A stretch of DNA of 64,000 nt from Mycobacterium yunnanensis. Its GTDB lineage: Bacteria; Actinomycetota; Actinomycetes; Mycobacteriales; Mycobacteriaceae. Each line of letters begins with the position of its first letter. Positions within the stretch are counted from its first letter, which is position 1. The notes under the pieces are model-generated. The model searched no databases and had not been told where the DNA came from. It saw only the letters and a list, made by a program, of their open reading frames with translations. The position numbers were made by a program, and so were the translations under genes. Shown one piece after another: positions 20,659 through 27,746 of the stretch. Location of the stretch: assembly GCF_025823185.1 (NCBI RefSeq), contig NZ_JACKVK010000001.1:1-64000 (forward strand). Direction: 5' to 3'.

Positions 20659-21822
20659 ATGTACATCGAACTGACCCCCGAGCAGCGTCAGCTACAGGCC
20701 GAGATGCGCCAGTACTTCACCAATCTCATCTCCGCCGACGAGGCGGCCGAGATGGAGACCGATCGACACGGCAAGGCCTACCGCGCCGTGATCAAGCGAA
20801 TGGGTTCCGACGGCAAGCTGGGCGTCGGCTGGCCAAAGGAATTCGGCGGCCACGGATTCGGGCCCATCGAGCAGCAGATCTTCGTCAACGAGGCGGCGCG
20901 GGCGGACGTGCCGCTGCCGGCGGTGACGTTGCAGACCGTCGGCCCGACGCTGCAGAAGTACGGCACCGACCTGCAGAAGAAGAAGTTCCTTCCCGGCATC
21001 CTCTCCGGTGACGTGCATTTCGCCATCGGATACTCCGAGCCTGAGGCGGGCACGGACCTCGCGTCGCTGCGGACGAGCGCGGTGCGTCACGGCGACGAAT
21101 ACGTGGTCAACGGTCAGAAGATCTGGACGACCGGCGGACACGATGCGGACTACGTCTGGCTCGCGGTGCGCACCGACCCGGAAGCTGTGAAGCACAAGGG
21201 CATTTCGATCCTCATCGTCGACACGTCGGACCCGGGCTATTCGTGGACCCCGATCATCCTGTCCGACGGCGCGCATCACACGAACGCGACGTACTACAAC
21301 GACGTGCGCGTGCCCGCGGAGATGCTGGTGGGCGAGGAGAACGCCGGCTGGCGGCTGATCACCACGCAGCTCAACCACGAGCGCGTCATGCTAGGACCCG
21401 CGGGCAAGGTGGCCGCGATCTACGACAAGGTGCACGCCTGGGCGTCCAAGCCGGGCGGCAACGGTGTCACGCCGGTCGAGCACGACGACGTCCGCCGGCT
21501 GCTGGGCGAGATCAAGGCAATCTGGCGCGTCAACGAGTTGCTCAACTGGCAGGTCGCCGCCGGGGGTGAGGAGATCAACGTGGCCGACGCCGCCGCCACG
21601 AAGGTCTTTGGCACCGAACGCATTCAGAAGGTGGGCCGGCTCGCGGAGGAGATCGTCGGCAAGTACGGCAACCCCGCCGAATCGGCGACCTACGAGCTGC
21701 TCGAATGGCTGGACAGCCAGACCAAGCGCAACCTGGTCATCACCTTTGGTGGCGGTGTCAACGAGGTGATGCGGGAGATGATCGCGGCTTCGGGGCTGAA
21801 CGTCCCGCGGGTGCCACGGTGA
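20659..21822 (+). CDS. fadE29: Acyl-CoA dehydrogenase FadE29 (ChsE2)
   Basis: This 387-residue subunit starts MYIELTPEQRQLQAEMRQYF, four bases after the fadE28 stop. It carries GYSEPEAGTDLASL and the C-terminal FGGGVNEVMREMIAASGLNVPR. With FadE28 it introduces the double bond later hydrated by ChsH1-ChsH2. An in-frame extension into fadE28 is rejected on family length. The stop codon overlaps the first mini-ORF of the tandem repeat at 21821 (TGATG). The sequence before the start (CTTGGCGAGCGAAGCGACGG at 20629-20648) looks like a distant relative of that repeat. Confidence 0.92.
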   Translation: MYIELTPEQRQLQAEMRQYFTNLISADEAAEMETDRHGKAYRAVIKRMGSDGKLGVGWPKEFGGHGFGPIEQQIFVNEAARADVPLPAVTLQTVGPTLQKYGTDLQKKKFLPGILSGDVHFAIGYSEPEAGTDLASLRTSAVRHGDEYVVNGQKIWTTGGHDADYVWLAVRTDPEAVKHKGISILIVDTSDPGYSWTPIILSDGAHHTNATYYNDVRVPAEMLVGEENAGWRLITTQLNHERVMLGPAGKVAAIYDKVHAWASKPGGNGVTPVEHDDVRRLLGEIKAIWRVNELLNWQVAAGGEEINVADAAATKVFGTERIQKVGRLAEEIVGKYGNPAESATYELLEWLDSQTKRNLVITFGGGVNEVMREMIAASGLNVPRVPR

Positions 21823-21948
21823 TGAGCGCTTGCGCGAAGAACAGAGGGTCGTGATGAGCGCTTGCGCGAAGAACAGAGGGTCGTGATGAGCGCTTGCGCG
21901 AAGAACAGAGGGTCGTGATGAGCGCTTGCGCGAAGAACAGAGGGTCGT
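21821..21948 (+). repeat. Four exact 32-bp tandem repeats forming a chain of mini-ORFs
   Basis: The unit starting GATGAGCGCTTGCGCGAAGA occurs four times without change (21821, 21853, 21885, 21917). Each encodes the peptide MSACAKNRGS followed by a stop. The first three stop as TGATG, where the A of TGA is the A of the next ATG; the fourth stops TAG and its G begins the chsH2 GTG. The mini-ORFs are 21822-21854, 21854-21886, 21886-21918 and 21918-21950. The fadE29 stop overlaps the first ATG in the same way. Each unit also carries AGAGGG about 5 bases before the next start, so every copy is a complete ribosome-binding site plus start. Confidence 0.9.
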
Positions 21949-21949
21949 A

Positions 21950-22927
21950 GTGGGGGCCGTCGACGACATCCGGGCCGCAGCGGAGCGAGTCAAGGCCGAG
22001 GGCAAGAGCGCGCCACGGGTAGGTCGCCACCCGGTCAACCAGCCGATGGTCGACCACTGGACCGACGCGCTCGGCGACGCCAACCCGATCTACCACGACG
22101 AGGCCGCGGCCCTGTCCGCCGGCCATCCCGGCGTCGTCGCCCCGCCGGCGATGATCCAGGTGTGGACGATGATGGGTCTCGGCGGAGTGCGCCCCGACGA
22201 CGACCCACTGGGCAAGATCCTCCAATTGTTCGACGACGCAGGGTATGTCGGCGTCGTGGCGACGAACTGCGAGCAGACCTACCACCGCTACCTGCGCCCC
22301 GGCGAGGAGGTGAGCGTGGTGGCCGAGCTCACCGACGTGGTCGGACCCAAGAGGACCGCGCTGGGCGAGGCGTTCTTCATCACGCAAACCATCACGTGGT
22401 CGGTGGGCGATGAGGCCGTGGCCGAAATGATGTGGCGAATCATGAAGTTCATCCCTGCGCAGAAGGACGCACCGGGGGAATCCGACTCTGCGCCAACGGT
22501 GCCCGAGGACCTCGACCCGGACAACGCCATGCGCCCCGCCTCGTCGAAGGACACCAAGTTCTTCTGGGACGGCGTGAACTCGCACGAACTGCGCATCCAG
22601 AAGCGGTCCGACGGCACGCTGCAGCACCCGCCCGTGCCAGCGCTGTGGCTCGACCGTGAACAGACCACCGACTACGTCGTCGCCAGTGGTACCGGCACGG
22701 TGTTCAGCTTCGTCGTGCACCACGCGCCGAAGGTGCCGGGTCGCACCCCGCCGTTCGTCATCGCGCTCGTCGAACTCGACGAGGGCGTCCGGATGCTCGG
22801 CGAGCTGCGCAACGTCGACTCCGACCGCGTCGAGGTCGGAATGCCCGTGCGTGCCATGTTCATCGACTTTCCGGCCAACGACGTTGGACCGGCCTGGACC
22901 AACTACGCATGGGAGCCCGTCACGTGA
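21950..22927 (+). CDS. chsH2: Steroid enoyl-CoA hydratase subunit ChsH2 (MaoC-like plus DUF35)
   Basis: This 325-residue two-domain protein has an N-terminal MaoC-like hotdog region (WTDALGDANPIYHD, about residues 35-48). The C-terminal DUF35 OB-fold starts at about residue 195 (KFFWDGVNSHELRIQKR, then LQHPPVPALW). ChsH2 pairs with ChsH1 to hydrate the C22 enoyl-CoA, and its DUF35 domain docks the aldolase Ltp2. The GTG at 21950 follows AGAGGG from the last tandem repeat. A TTG at 21926 is an alternative start but would read through the repeat. It corresponds to Rv3542c. Confidence 0.92.
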   Translation: MGAVDDIRAAAERVKAEGKSAPRVGRHPVNQPMVDHWTDALGDANPIYHDEAAALSAGHPGVVAPPAMIQVWTMMGLGGVRPDDDPLGKILQLFDDAGYVGVVATNCEQTYHRYLRPGEEVSVVAELTDVVGPKRTALGEAFFITQTITWSVGDEAVAEMMWRIMKFIPAQKDAPGESDSAPTVPEDLDPDNAMRPASSKDTKFFWDGVNSHELRIQKRSDGTLQHPPVPALWLDREQTTDYVVASGTGTVFSFVVHHAPKVPGRTPPFVIALVELDEGVRMLGELRNVDSDRVEVGMPVRAMFIDFPANDVGPAWTNYAWEPVT

Positions 22928-23322
22928 GCGCCGTCGTGGAAGTGGGAACGAAACTCCCCGAACTCAAGCTGTACGGCGACCCCACGTTCATCGTCTCGAC
23001 GGCCATCGCCACGCGGGACTACCAGGACGTGCACCACGACCGGGACAAGGCGCAGGCCAAGGGGTCCAAGGACATCTTCGTCAACATCCTTACCGACACC
23101 GGTCTGGTGGAACGCTTCGTCACCGATTGGGCGGGTCCCAACGCGCGCATCACGTCGATCAAGTTGCGGCTGGGGGTGCCCTGGTACGCCTACGACACGG
23201 TCACGTTCTCCGGAGAGGTCACCGCGGTCGACGGCGACCTGGTCACGTGCGCGATCGTCGGGGCCAACAGCCTCGGCGATCACGTCGTGGCTACCGCGAC
23301 GTTCGTGAACGGTGCTTCCTGA
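22924..23322 (+). CDS. chsH1: Steroid enoyl-CoA hydratase subunit ChsH1
   Basis: This 132-residue MaoC-like hotdog protein starts at a GTG overlapping the chsH2 stop (GTGA). It contains the hydratase signature DVHHDRDKAQAKGSKDIFVN (about residues 35-54), with the catalytic Asp/His pair expected of hydratase 2 enzymes. The active hydratase is a ChsH1-ChsH2 heterotetramer. The short length and the KLYGDPTFIVSTAIATRDYQ N-terminus match Rv3541c. The frame upstream of 22924 is part of chsH2 in another frame. Confidence 0.92.
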   Translation: MSAVVEVGTKLPELKLYGDPTFIVSTAIATRDYQDVHHDRDKAQAKGSKDIFVNILTDTGLVERFVTDWAGPNARITSIKLRLGVPWYAYDTVTFSGEVTAVDGDLVTCAIVGANSLGDHVVATATFVNGAS

Positions 23323-24491
23323 TGCCCGGCGAACTGTCCGGCAAGGCCGCCATCGTCGGGATCGGTGCCACTGACTTCTCCAAGAACTCCGGCCGCAGCG
23401 AGTTGCGACTTGCGGCCGAGGCCGTCCTCGACGCACTCGACGACGCGGGTCTGACGCCAGCCGACGTCGACGGCATGACGACGTTCACGATGGACTCCAA
23501 CACCGAGGTCGCCGTCGCCCGCGCCACGGGTATCGGGGATCTGAAGTTCTTCTCCAAGATTCATCACGGCGGCGGAGCGGCATGTGCGACCGTGCAGCAG
23601 GCGGCGATGGCCGTCGCGACGGGGATCGCCGATTGCGTGGTGGCCTACCGCGCGTTCAACGAGCGGTCCGGTATGCGATTTGGCCAGGTGCAGATGCGCC
23701 TGGTGGAGAACGCCGACTCGACCGGCGTCGACAACTCCTTCTCATACCCGCACGGGTTGTCCACTCCTGCAGCGCAAGTCGCAATGATCGCCAAGCGCTA
23801 CATGCATCTGTCCGGTGCGACCAGCCGTGACTTCGGGGCCATTTCCGTCGCCGACCGCAAGCACGCCGCCAAGAACCCGAAGGCATACTTCTACGAGAAG
23901 CCCATCACCCTCGAAGAGCATCAGGCTTCGCGATTCATCGCCGAGCCGCTGCGCCTGCTCGACTGCTGCCAGGAGACCGACGGCGGCGTCGCACTGGTGA
24001 TCGTCTCTGCCGAACGGGCCAAGGATCTGAAGAACAGGCCCGCAGTCATCGAAGCTGCCGCCCAGGGCGCCAGCCCGGACCAGTATTCGATGGTGAGTTA
24101 CTACCGTCCGGAACTCGACGGTCTGCCCGAGATGGGGTTGGTCGGCAAGCAGATGTGGGCGCAGTCCGGTCTGACGCCGACCGACATCCAGACCGCCATC
24201 CTCTACGACCACTTCACTCCGTTCACCCTCATCCAACTCGAGGAGCTGGGGTTCTGCGGGTGGGGCGAGGCCAAGGACTTCATCGCCGACGGCGCCATCG
24301 AAGTTGGGGGCCGGCTGCCGATCAACACCCACGGCGGGCAGCTCGGCGAGGCATACATCCATGGCATGAACGGCATCGCCGAAGGCGTGCGACAGTTGCG
24401 GGGTACCTCGGTCAACCCCGTTCCAGACGTCGAACACGTGCTGGTCACCGCGGGCACGGGGGTGCCGACGTCGGGTTTGATCTTGGGTTAG
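23322..24491 (+). CDS. ltp2: Steroid side-chain retro-aldolase Ltp2
   Basis: This 389-residue thiolase-fold protein lacks the thiolase catalytic cysteine. The C-terminal INTHGGQLGEAYIHGMNG region is typical of the lipid-transfer-protein aldolase class. Ltp2 (Rv3540c) cleaves the hydroxylated C22 steroid CoA into androstenedione and propionyl-CoA, and needs the ChsH2 DUF35 domain. Its ATG overlaps the chsH1 stop (TGATG). It ends the side-chain operon; beyond it synteny with M. tuberculosis breaks for about 28 kb. Confidence 0.92.
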   Translation: MPGELSGKAAIVGIGATDFSKNSGRSELRLAAEAVLDALDDAGLTPADVDGMTTFTMDSNTEVAVARATGIGDLKFFSKIHHGGGAACATVQQAAMAVATGIADCVVAYRAFNERSGMRFGQVQMRLVENADSTGVDNSFSYPHGLSTPAAQVAMIAKRYMHLSGATSRDFGAISVADRKHAAKNPKAYFYEKPITLEEHQASRFIAEPLRLLDCCQETDGGVALVIVSAERAKDLKNRPAVIEAAAQGASPDQYSMVSYYRPELDGLPEMGLVGKQMWAQSGLTPTDIQTAILYDHFTPFTLIQLEELGFCGWGEAKDFIADGAIEVGGRLPINTHGGQLGEAYIHGMNGIAEGVRQLRGTSVNPVPDVEHVLVTAGTGVPTSGLILG

Positions 24492-24605
24492 CTGGCGCAC
24501 GGTAGTCGACGGCTCGGCCGATCATGCGACACACCGTCGATCAAGATCGCACATCTGGCACGCGCTCGTGTGCGGTTTCAGCAAATAGTCATGCGTTGAA
24601 AATAT

Positions 24606-24637
24606 TTGACGACATTCCTCTGCCCGTGCGTTAAAGT
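24606..24637 (+). promoter_or_regulatory. Candidate sigma-A-like promoter before the first LuxR-type regulator
   Basis: TTGACG at 24606-24611 and TAAAGT at 24632-24637 resemble -35 and -10 elements of housekeeping mycobacterial promoters. The 20-bp spacer is long, so this is tentative. The local sequence is the most AT-rich of this intergenic gap. No copy of the shared island element seen at 25504, 27586 and 46287 was found here. Confidence 0.35.
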
Positions 24638-24695
24638 ATCGCCCGAAGCGGGTACTCACAGCGTTTTGCTCGCTGGATCGAAGCGGGGGGCTGGC

Positions 24696-25508
24696 ATGAT
24701 TGAAAACAACGTGCGGGGAACAGCCAGTTTGGCAAAGAATGGCACACTCGGCCACTGGGTTGCCGCCGAGGCAGGCGCCGAACACGTCTTGACTAGCGTC
24801 GGGCCGGGGACGAACCTGTGGGCACTGGAGTCGGGAAGCGCGGGTCCTCGACTCGCCGCAACGATCCTCATCGTCGACGACTGCACCTTGTACCGCGAGA
24901 ATCTTTCGGACGCGCTGTCCGCGAACGGCGCGTCGTCGATGCACGCTGCGTGGGACATGCCGTCGCTGCTGACGGCGTTCGACGCGTGCACACCCGACGT
25001 CGTGCTCTTGAGCATGTCGACCAAGAACAGCGCGTCGCTACTGCACGCGATGATCGAGGCGCAGCCGGGGGTGAAGGTGATCGCCGTGGGCGTATGGGAG
25101 GGCGACGAGTCGACGATCGTCGCCTCGGCGGAGGCAGGTGTCACGGGATACCACCTCCGCGACGAGTCGTTCGCAGATCTGCTTCTGCTCATCCGCGAGG
25201 TCCTCGGAGGGGAATCCGTGTGTTCTCCGAAGGTCGCCGCGGTCTTGCTGCGCCGTTTGTCGGTGTTGGCGTCGGCGCGCAAGCCCGACACGAGTGAGCT
25301 AGTTCTGACCGCGCGAGAGATGGAGATCCTGGGGCTGCTCGAAATTGGCCTGTCGAATCGAGAGATCGCCAACCAGTTGTGCATAGCCCTGCACACGGTC
25401 AAGAACCACGTCCACAGCGTGCTGGGCAAGCTGGGGGTCAGCACTCGCGCTCAGGCGGTGGCGGCTTCTCGGGCCATGCGGCAGGACGACATGGGTCTGA
25501 GGGCCTAG
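24696..25508 (+). CDS. LuxR-type regulator with degenerate receiver domain (1)
   Basis: This 270-residue protein has a 50-residue N-terminal extension, a response-regulator receiver fold (TILIVDDCTLYRENL, acidic pair D61-D62) and a C-terminal LuxR helix-turn-helix (LTAREMEILGLLEIGLSNREIA, about 204-225, then HTVKNHVHSVLGKLGV). Residue 106, where the phosphorylated Asp should be, is Ser (DVVLLSMST), and the conserved Lys is Arg in GYHLRDES. The receiver is therefore probably not phosphorylated in the usual way. ATG at 24696 has a GGGGGG-type ribosome-binding site. It opens the non-steroid island and may control the element shared by three of its promoters. Confidence 0.83.
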   Translation: MIENNVRGTASLAKNGTLGHWVAAEAGAEHVLTSVGPGTNLWALESGSAGPRLAATILIVDDCTLYRENLSDALSANGASSMHAAWDMPSLLTAFDACTPDVVLLSMSTKNSASLLHAMIEAQPGVKVIAVGVWEGDESTIVASAEAGVTGYHLRDESFADLLLLIREVLGGESVCSPKVAAVLLRRLSVLASARKPDTSELVLTAREMEILGLLEIGLSNREIANQLCIALHTVKNHVHSVLGKLGVSTRAQAVAASRAMRQDDMGLRA

Positions 25509-25575
25509 GCACCAAGTTCGTCTGAAGATGATTCCAACGGTCCATGTACTAGCGGGTCCGAGGGGTCGATTCTGG
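25504..25575 (+). promoter_or_regulatory. Island promoter element, copy C (before the Pro-rich secreted protein)
   Basis: CCTAG at 25504, TCCAACGGTCCATG at 25533-25546 and CGATTCTGG from 25567 line up with the two other copies. The shared pattern is TCCnAnGnTnCATG followed after exactly 20 bases by CGAT. The possible start codon at 25657 lies about 80 bases downstream. This copy is weaker in its last block than the copies at 27586 and 46287. Confidence 0.5.
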
Positions 25576-25656
25576 ATCAGTGAGATGTGCTGCGCTGCAC
25601 GGTCGTTGCGCTGACACCGTGGGCGGCCGCCAATCGGTTGCCCGCGGGCAGACCCG

Positions 25657-26781
25657 ATGCGCCGTCGAGTGGGTCCCCCAATGACCCTGCAACAGAACCG
25701 GATCAGAGCCACGCCGTCGGGGCGGTCGCGCGGCGAGCATGATCGTGACGACGGCCACGGGGCGCACCGAGCCATCGGCGCGGCGATCCTGGCCGGTGGA
25801 GTTGCCCTGAGCATCTCCGTCCACCCAGTGCAGGGTGGTCGTGGACCCGTCGACGCGCTCACACCCGGCCACCGGATGCCGACCGACGCGTCGACCACTA
25901 CCGGACCGATGGCGCTGACGGCCACGCTGGACTTCGCATACGTCACGTTGCCCGATCTGGTGCGGCTGGTCGGGTTCACCGATCTTCACCCGGAGGTGTC
26001 GACGGATGCACTGATGGGACTCGTCACTGAGTTCGGCATCAGGAACGTCGTCGCGTCCTTCGAGTTCCTGAGTGCCATGGGCCCCGTCCACCCGCTCGTG
26101 AATCGCGTTCCCGACCACGACGGCGACGGGCTCACCGGTTCTGACGGGGACGTGATGAATTCCCTGGCGATCGTGCTGGCACTCCTGAACGGCAACGGAA
26201 TACTGCCTGATCACTATCTGCTCGATGTGCTCCGCAACGTGCTTTCGCACCTGGTTGCCCCGTCCGATCGGCCGCCTACGTCCGCGGCACTCCCACCCGG
26301 CCCGACGGACGTGACACTCGCCCTGGCACCCTCACCCCTGACCGACCCCTTGGTGTCGACTCGAATGGTGGCCGATACGTCCACCGCGCCGCCGCCACCG
26401 AGCCCTTCGCCTCCGCCGGACAGCGACGTCGTCGCGCCGACGCAGACGCCGGATCTACTACCCACCGAAACCCCCTCGCCCACAACGGACGCCGCGGCAC
26501 CGGTCACGGCCGTCAGCAGCATCGACCAGACGCCGGCTCCCTCCCCGTCCGAATCGCGCCCGGAGACCGACCCTCAGCCGGACCCACCCAAGGCCAATCC
26601 GACCGAATCCGATCCCCCCAAGTCCGATCCGCCAAGCGCGGGGACGGCCGGGTCGGGCGACGTCCCGAGCCGCGGTGCGGGCTCGGGATCGTCGAGTAGC
26701 GGGTCAGCCGGGGAAGGCGGGTCCGCCGGGGGATCGAGCGGCGCGGGTGACCCGGGCGGGAGTTCCGGTGCCGGCGAGTGA
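25657..26781 (+). CDS. Exported Pro-rich protein with one EF-hand/dockerin-like loop
   Basis: I do not recognise this 374-residue protein. An N-terminal hydrophobic stretch, AIGAAILAGGVALSISV (about 39-55), follows a charged segment and suggests export or membrane anchoring. A globular part of about 100 residues contains DHDGDGLTGSDGD (153-165), which has the spacing of a calcium-binding EF-hand or dockerin loop. After about residue 200 comes a long Pro/Thr/Ser-rich linker, then a Gly/Ser tail to the end, as in cell-wall-spanning proteins. The start may be ATG 25657 or ATG 25681. It lies between the two LuxR-type genes. Confidence 0.6.
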   Translation: MRRRVGPPMTLQQNRIRATPSGRSRGEHDRDDGHGAHRAIGAAILAGGVALSISVHPVQGGRGPVDALTPGHRMPTDASTTTGPMALTATLDFAYVTLPDLVRLVGFTDLHPEVSTDALMGLVTEFGIRNVVASFEFLSAMGPVHPLVNRVPDHDGDGLTGSDGDVMNSLAIVLALLNGNGILPDHYLLDVLRNVLSHLVAPSDRPPTSAALPPGPTDVTLALAPSPLTDPLVSTRMVADTSTAPPPPSPSPPPDSDVVAPTQTPDLLPTETPSPTTDAAAPVTAVSSIDQTPAPSPSESRPETDPQPDPPKANPTESDPPKSDPPSAGTAGSGDVPSRGAGSGSSSSGSAGEGGSAGGSSGAGDPGGSSGAGE

Positions 26782-26823
26782 TTTTCAACTCCCAAGACTC
26801 CGTCCGGCCATGAGGCGCCGCGG

Positions 26824-27576
26824 TTGCGGCTCATCGCGGACGTCGTACCGCGGATCGTGACGTTGAGGGACGAGCACGTTCGCCCGGACTTGGACGGACG
26901 TGAGGACCACTCCGGCTCTCGCCAGGCGCTGGACGGTTTGCGCATCGCGATCGTCGACGACAATGCACTCCACCGCACGATCCTGGCGAACGCGCTGAGA
27001 ATGAACGGCGCGGCCGCCGTCGGCGGGGCGTGGGACATGCACTCGCTCGGGCTCGTCTTCGAGGCAGTGCAACCACAGATCGTACTTCTGACGGTCGAGA
27101 CGCGACATGCCATGACGATGCTGCGGACCGCGACCGCGTTGAGTCCAGGTGCGAAGGTGATCGTCGTCGGTCTGCCCGACGACGACGAGACCCACATAGT
27201 GGAGTGCGCCGAGGCGGGGGTGGTCGGCTATCACACTCGTCGTGAATCCTTCGCCGATCTGCTGATTCTGATCCGCCGAGTTGCTGCCGGCATGATGTCG
27301 TTCTCACCGGCCTTCGCCACGACGTTGCTCCATAGGTTGGCGGCAATGGCGTCTCAGCGCAGAACCGCGACGCGGGAACTAGTTCTCACTGACCGCGAGG
27401 CCCAGATCCTTCGGATGCTGGAAGGCGGCCTGTCGAATCACGATATCGCAGTTGAACTCTCGATTGCCGTTCACACCGTGAAGAATCACGTGCACAACCT
27501 GCTGAAGAAGCTTGGCGTCTCGAGTCGCGCCGACGCCGCTGCGCTCTCGCGCGCCAACCGTCGACGCCTCGAGTGA
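26824..27576 (+). CDS. LuxR-type regulator with degenerate receiver domain (2)
   Basis: This 250-residue paralogue of the gene at 24696 has a receiver fold (LRIAIVDDNALHRTIL, D45-D46) and a LuxR helix-turn-helix (LTDREAQILRMLEGGLSNHDIA, then HTVKNHVHNLLKKLGV). The phospho-acceptor position is Thr90 (QIVLLTVET) instead of Asp. The two regulators share the motif AWDM(P/H)SL and the same degenerate pocket, so they arose by duplication and may work as a pair. The start is uncertain: TTG 26824 is the longest, GTG 26854 is possible, and no in-frame ATG precedes the receiver domain. Confidence 0.78.
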   Translation: MRLIADVVPRIVTLRDEHVRPDLDGREDHSGSRQALDGLRIAIVDDNALHRTILANALRMNGAAAVGGAWDMHSLGLVFEAVQPQIVLLTVETRHAMTMLRTATALSPGAKVIVVGLPDDDETHIVECAEAGVVGYHTRRESFADLLILIRRVAAGMMSFSPAFATTLLHRLAAMASQRRTATRELVLTDREAQILRMLEGGLSNHDIAVELSIAVHTVKNHVHNLLKKLGVSSRADAAALSRANRRRLE

Positions 27577-27585
27577 ACACGGCGG

Positions 27586-27656
27586 ACTAGTTCCACCGTC
27601 GGTCGAGATTCGCTCCGATGGTCCATGTACGGAAGCGTTGCGCACCCCGATAGTTG
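27586..27656 (+). promoter_or_regulatory. Island promoter element, copy A (before the GlmS-like gene)
   Basis: The blocks are ACTAG at 27586-27590, CGCTCCGATGGTCCATG at 27611-27627 and CCGATAGTTG at 27647-27656. CGCTCCGATG, CATG and CCGATAGTTG recur with identical spacing at 46287-46358. The last block has the look and place of a -10 region, 91 bases before the GlmS-like ATG. If so it would drive the whole polysaccharide operon. Confidence 0.6.
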
Positions 27657-27746
27657 AGGCGTGTTCTCCGACGTAGCTCGTGACCCCGCCGACGCGCAGC
27701 GCGATGCCGCTGCGCGCAGGCTCGACGACGGATCGGGGAGCTGAGC

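Noticed and set aside
21821..21948. A short CRISPR array
   Set aside because: The four 32-bp units abut one another with no spacers, and no cas genes are present; it is a tandem repeat of a translation start region.
27349..27390. ACTAGTT motif inside the second LuxR-type gene as a regulator site
   Set aside because: It encodes the conserved ELVLT segment shared by both paralogues, so coding constraint explains it.
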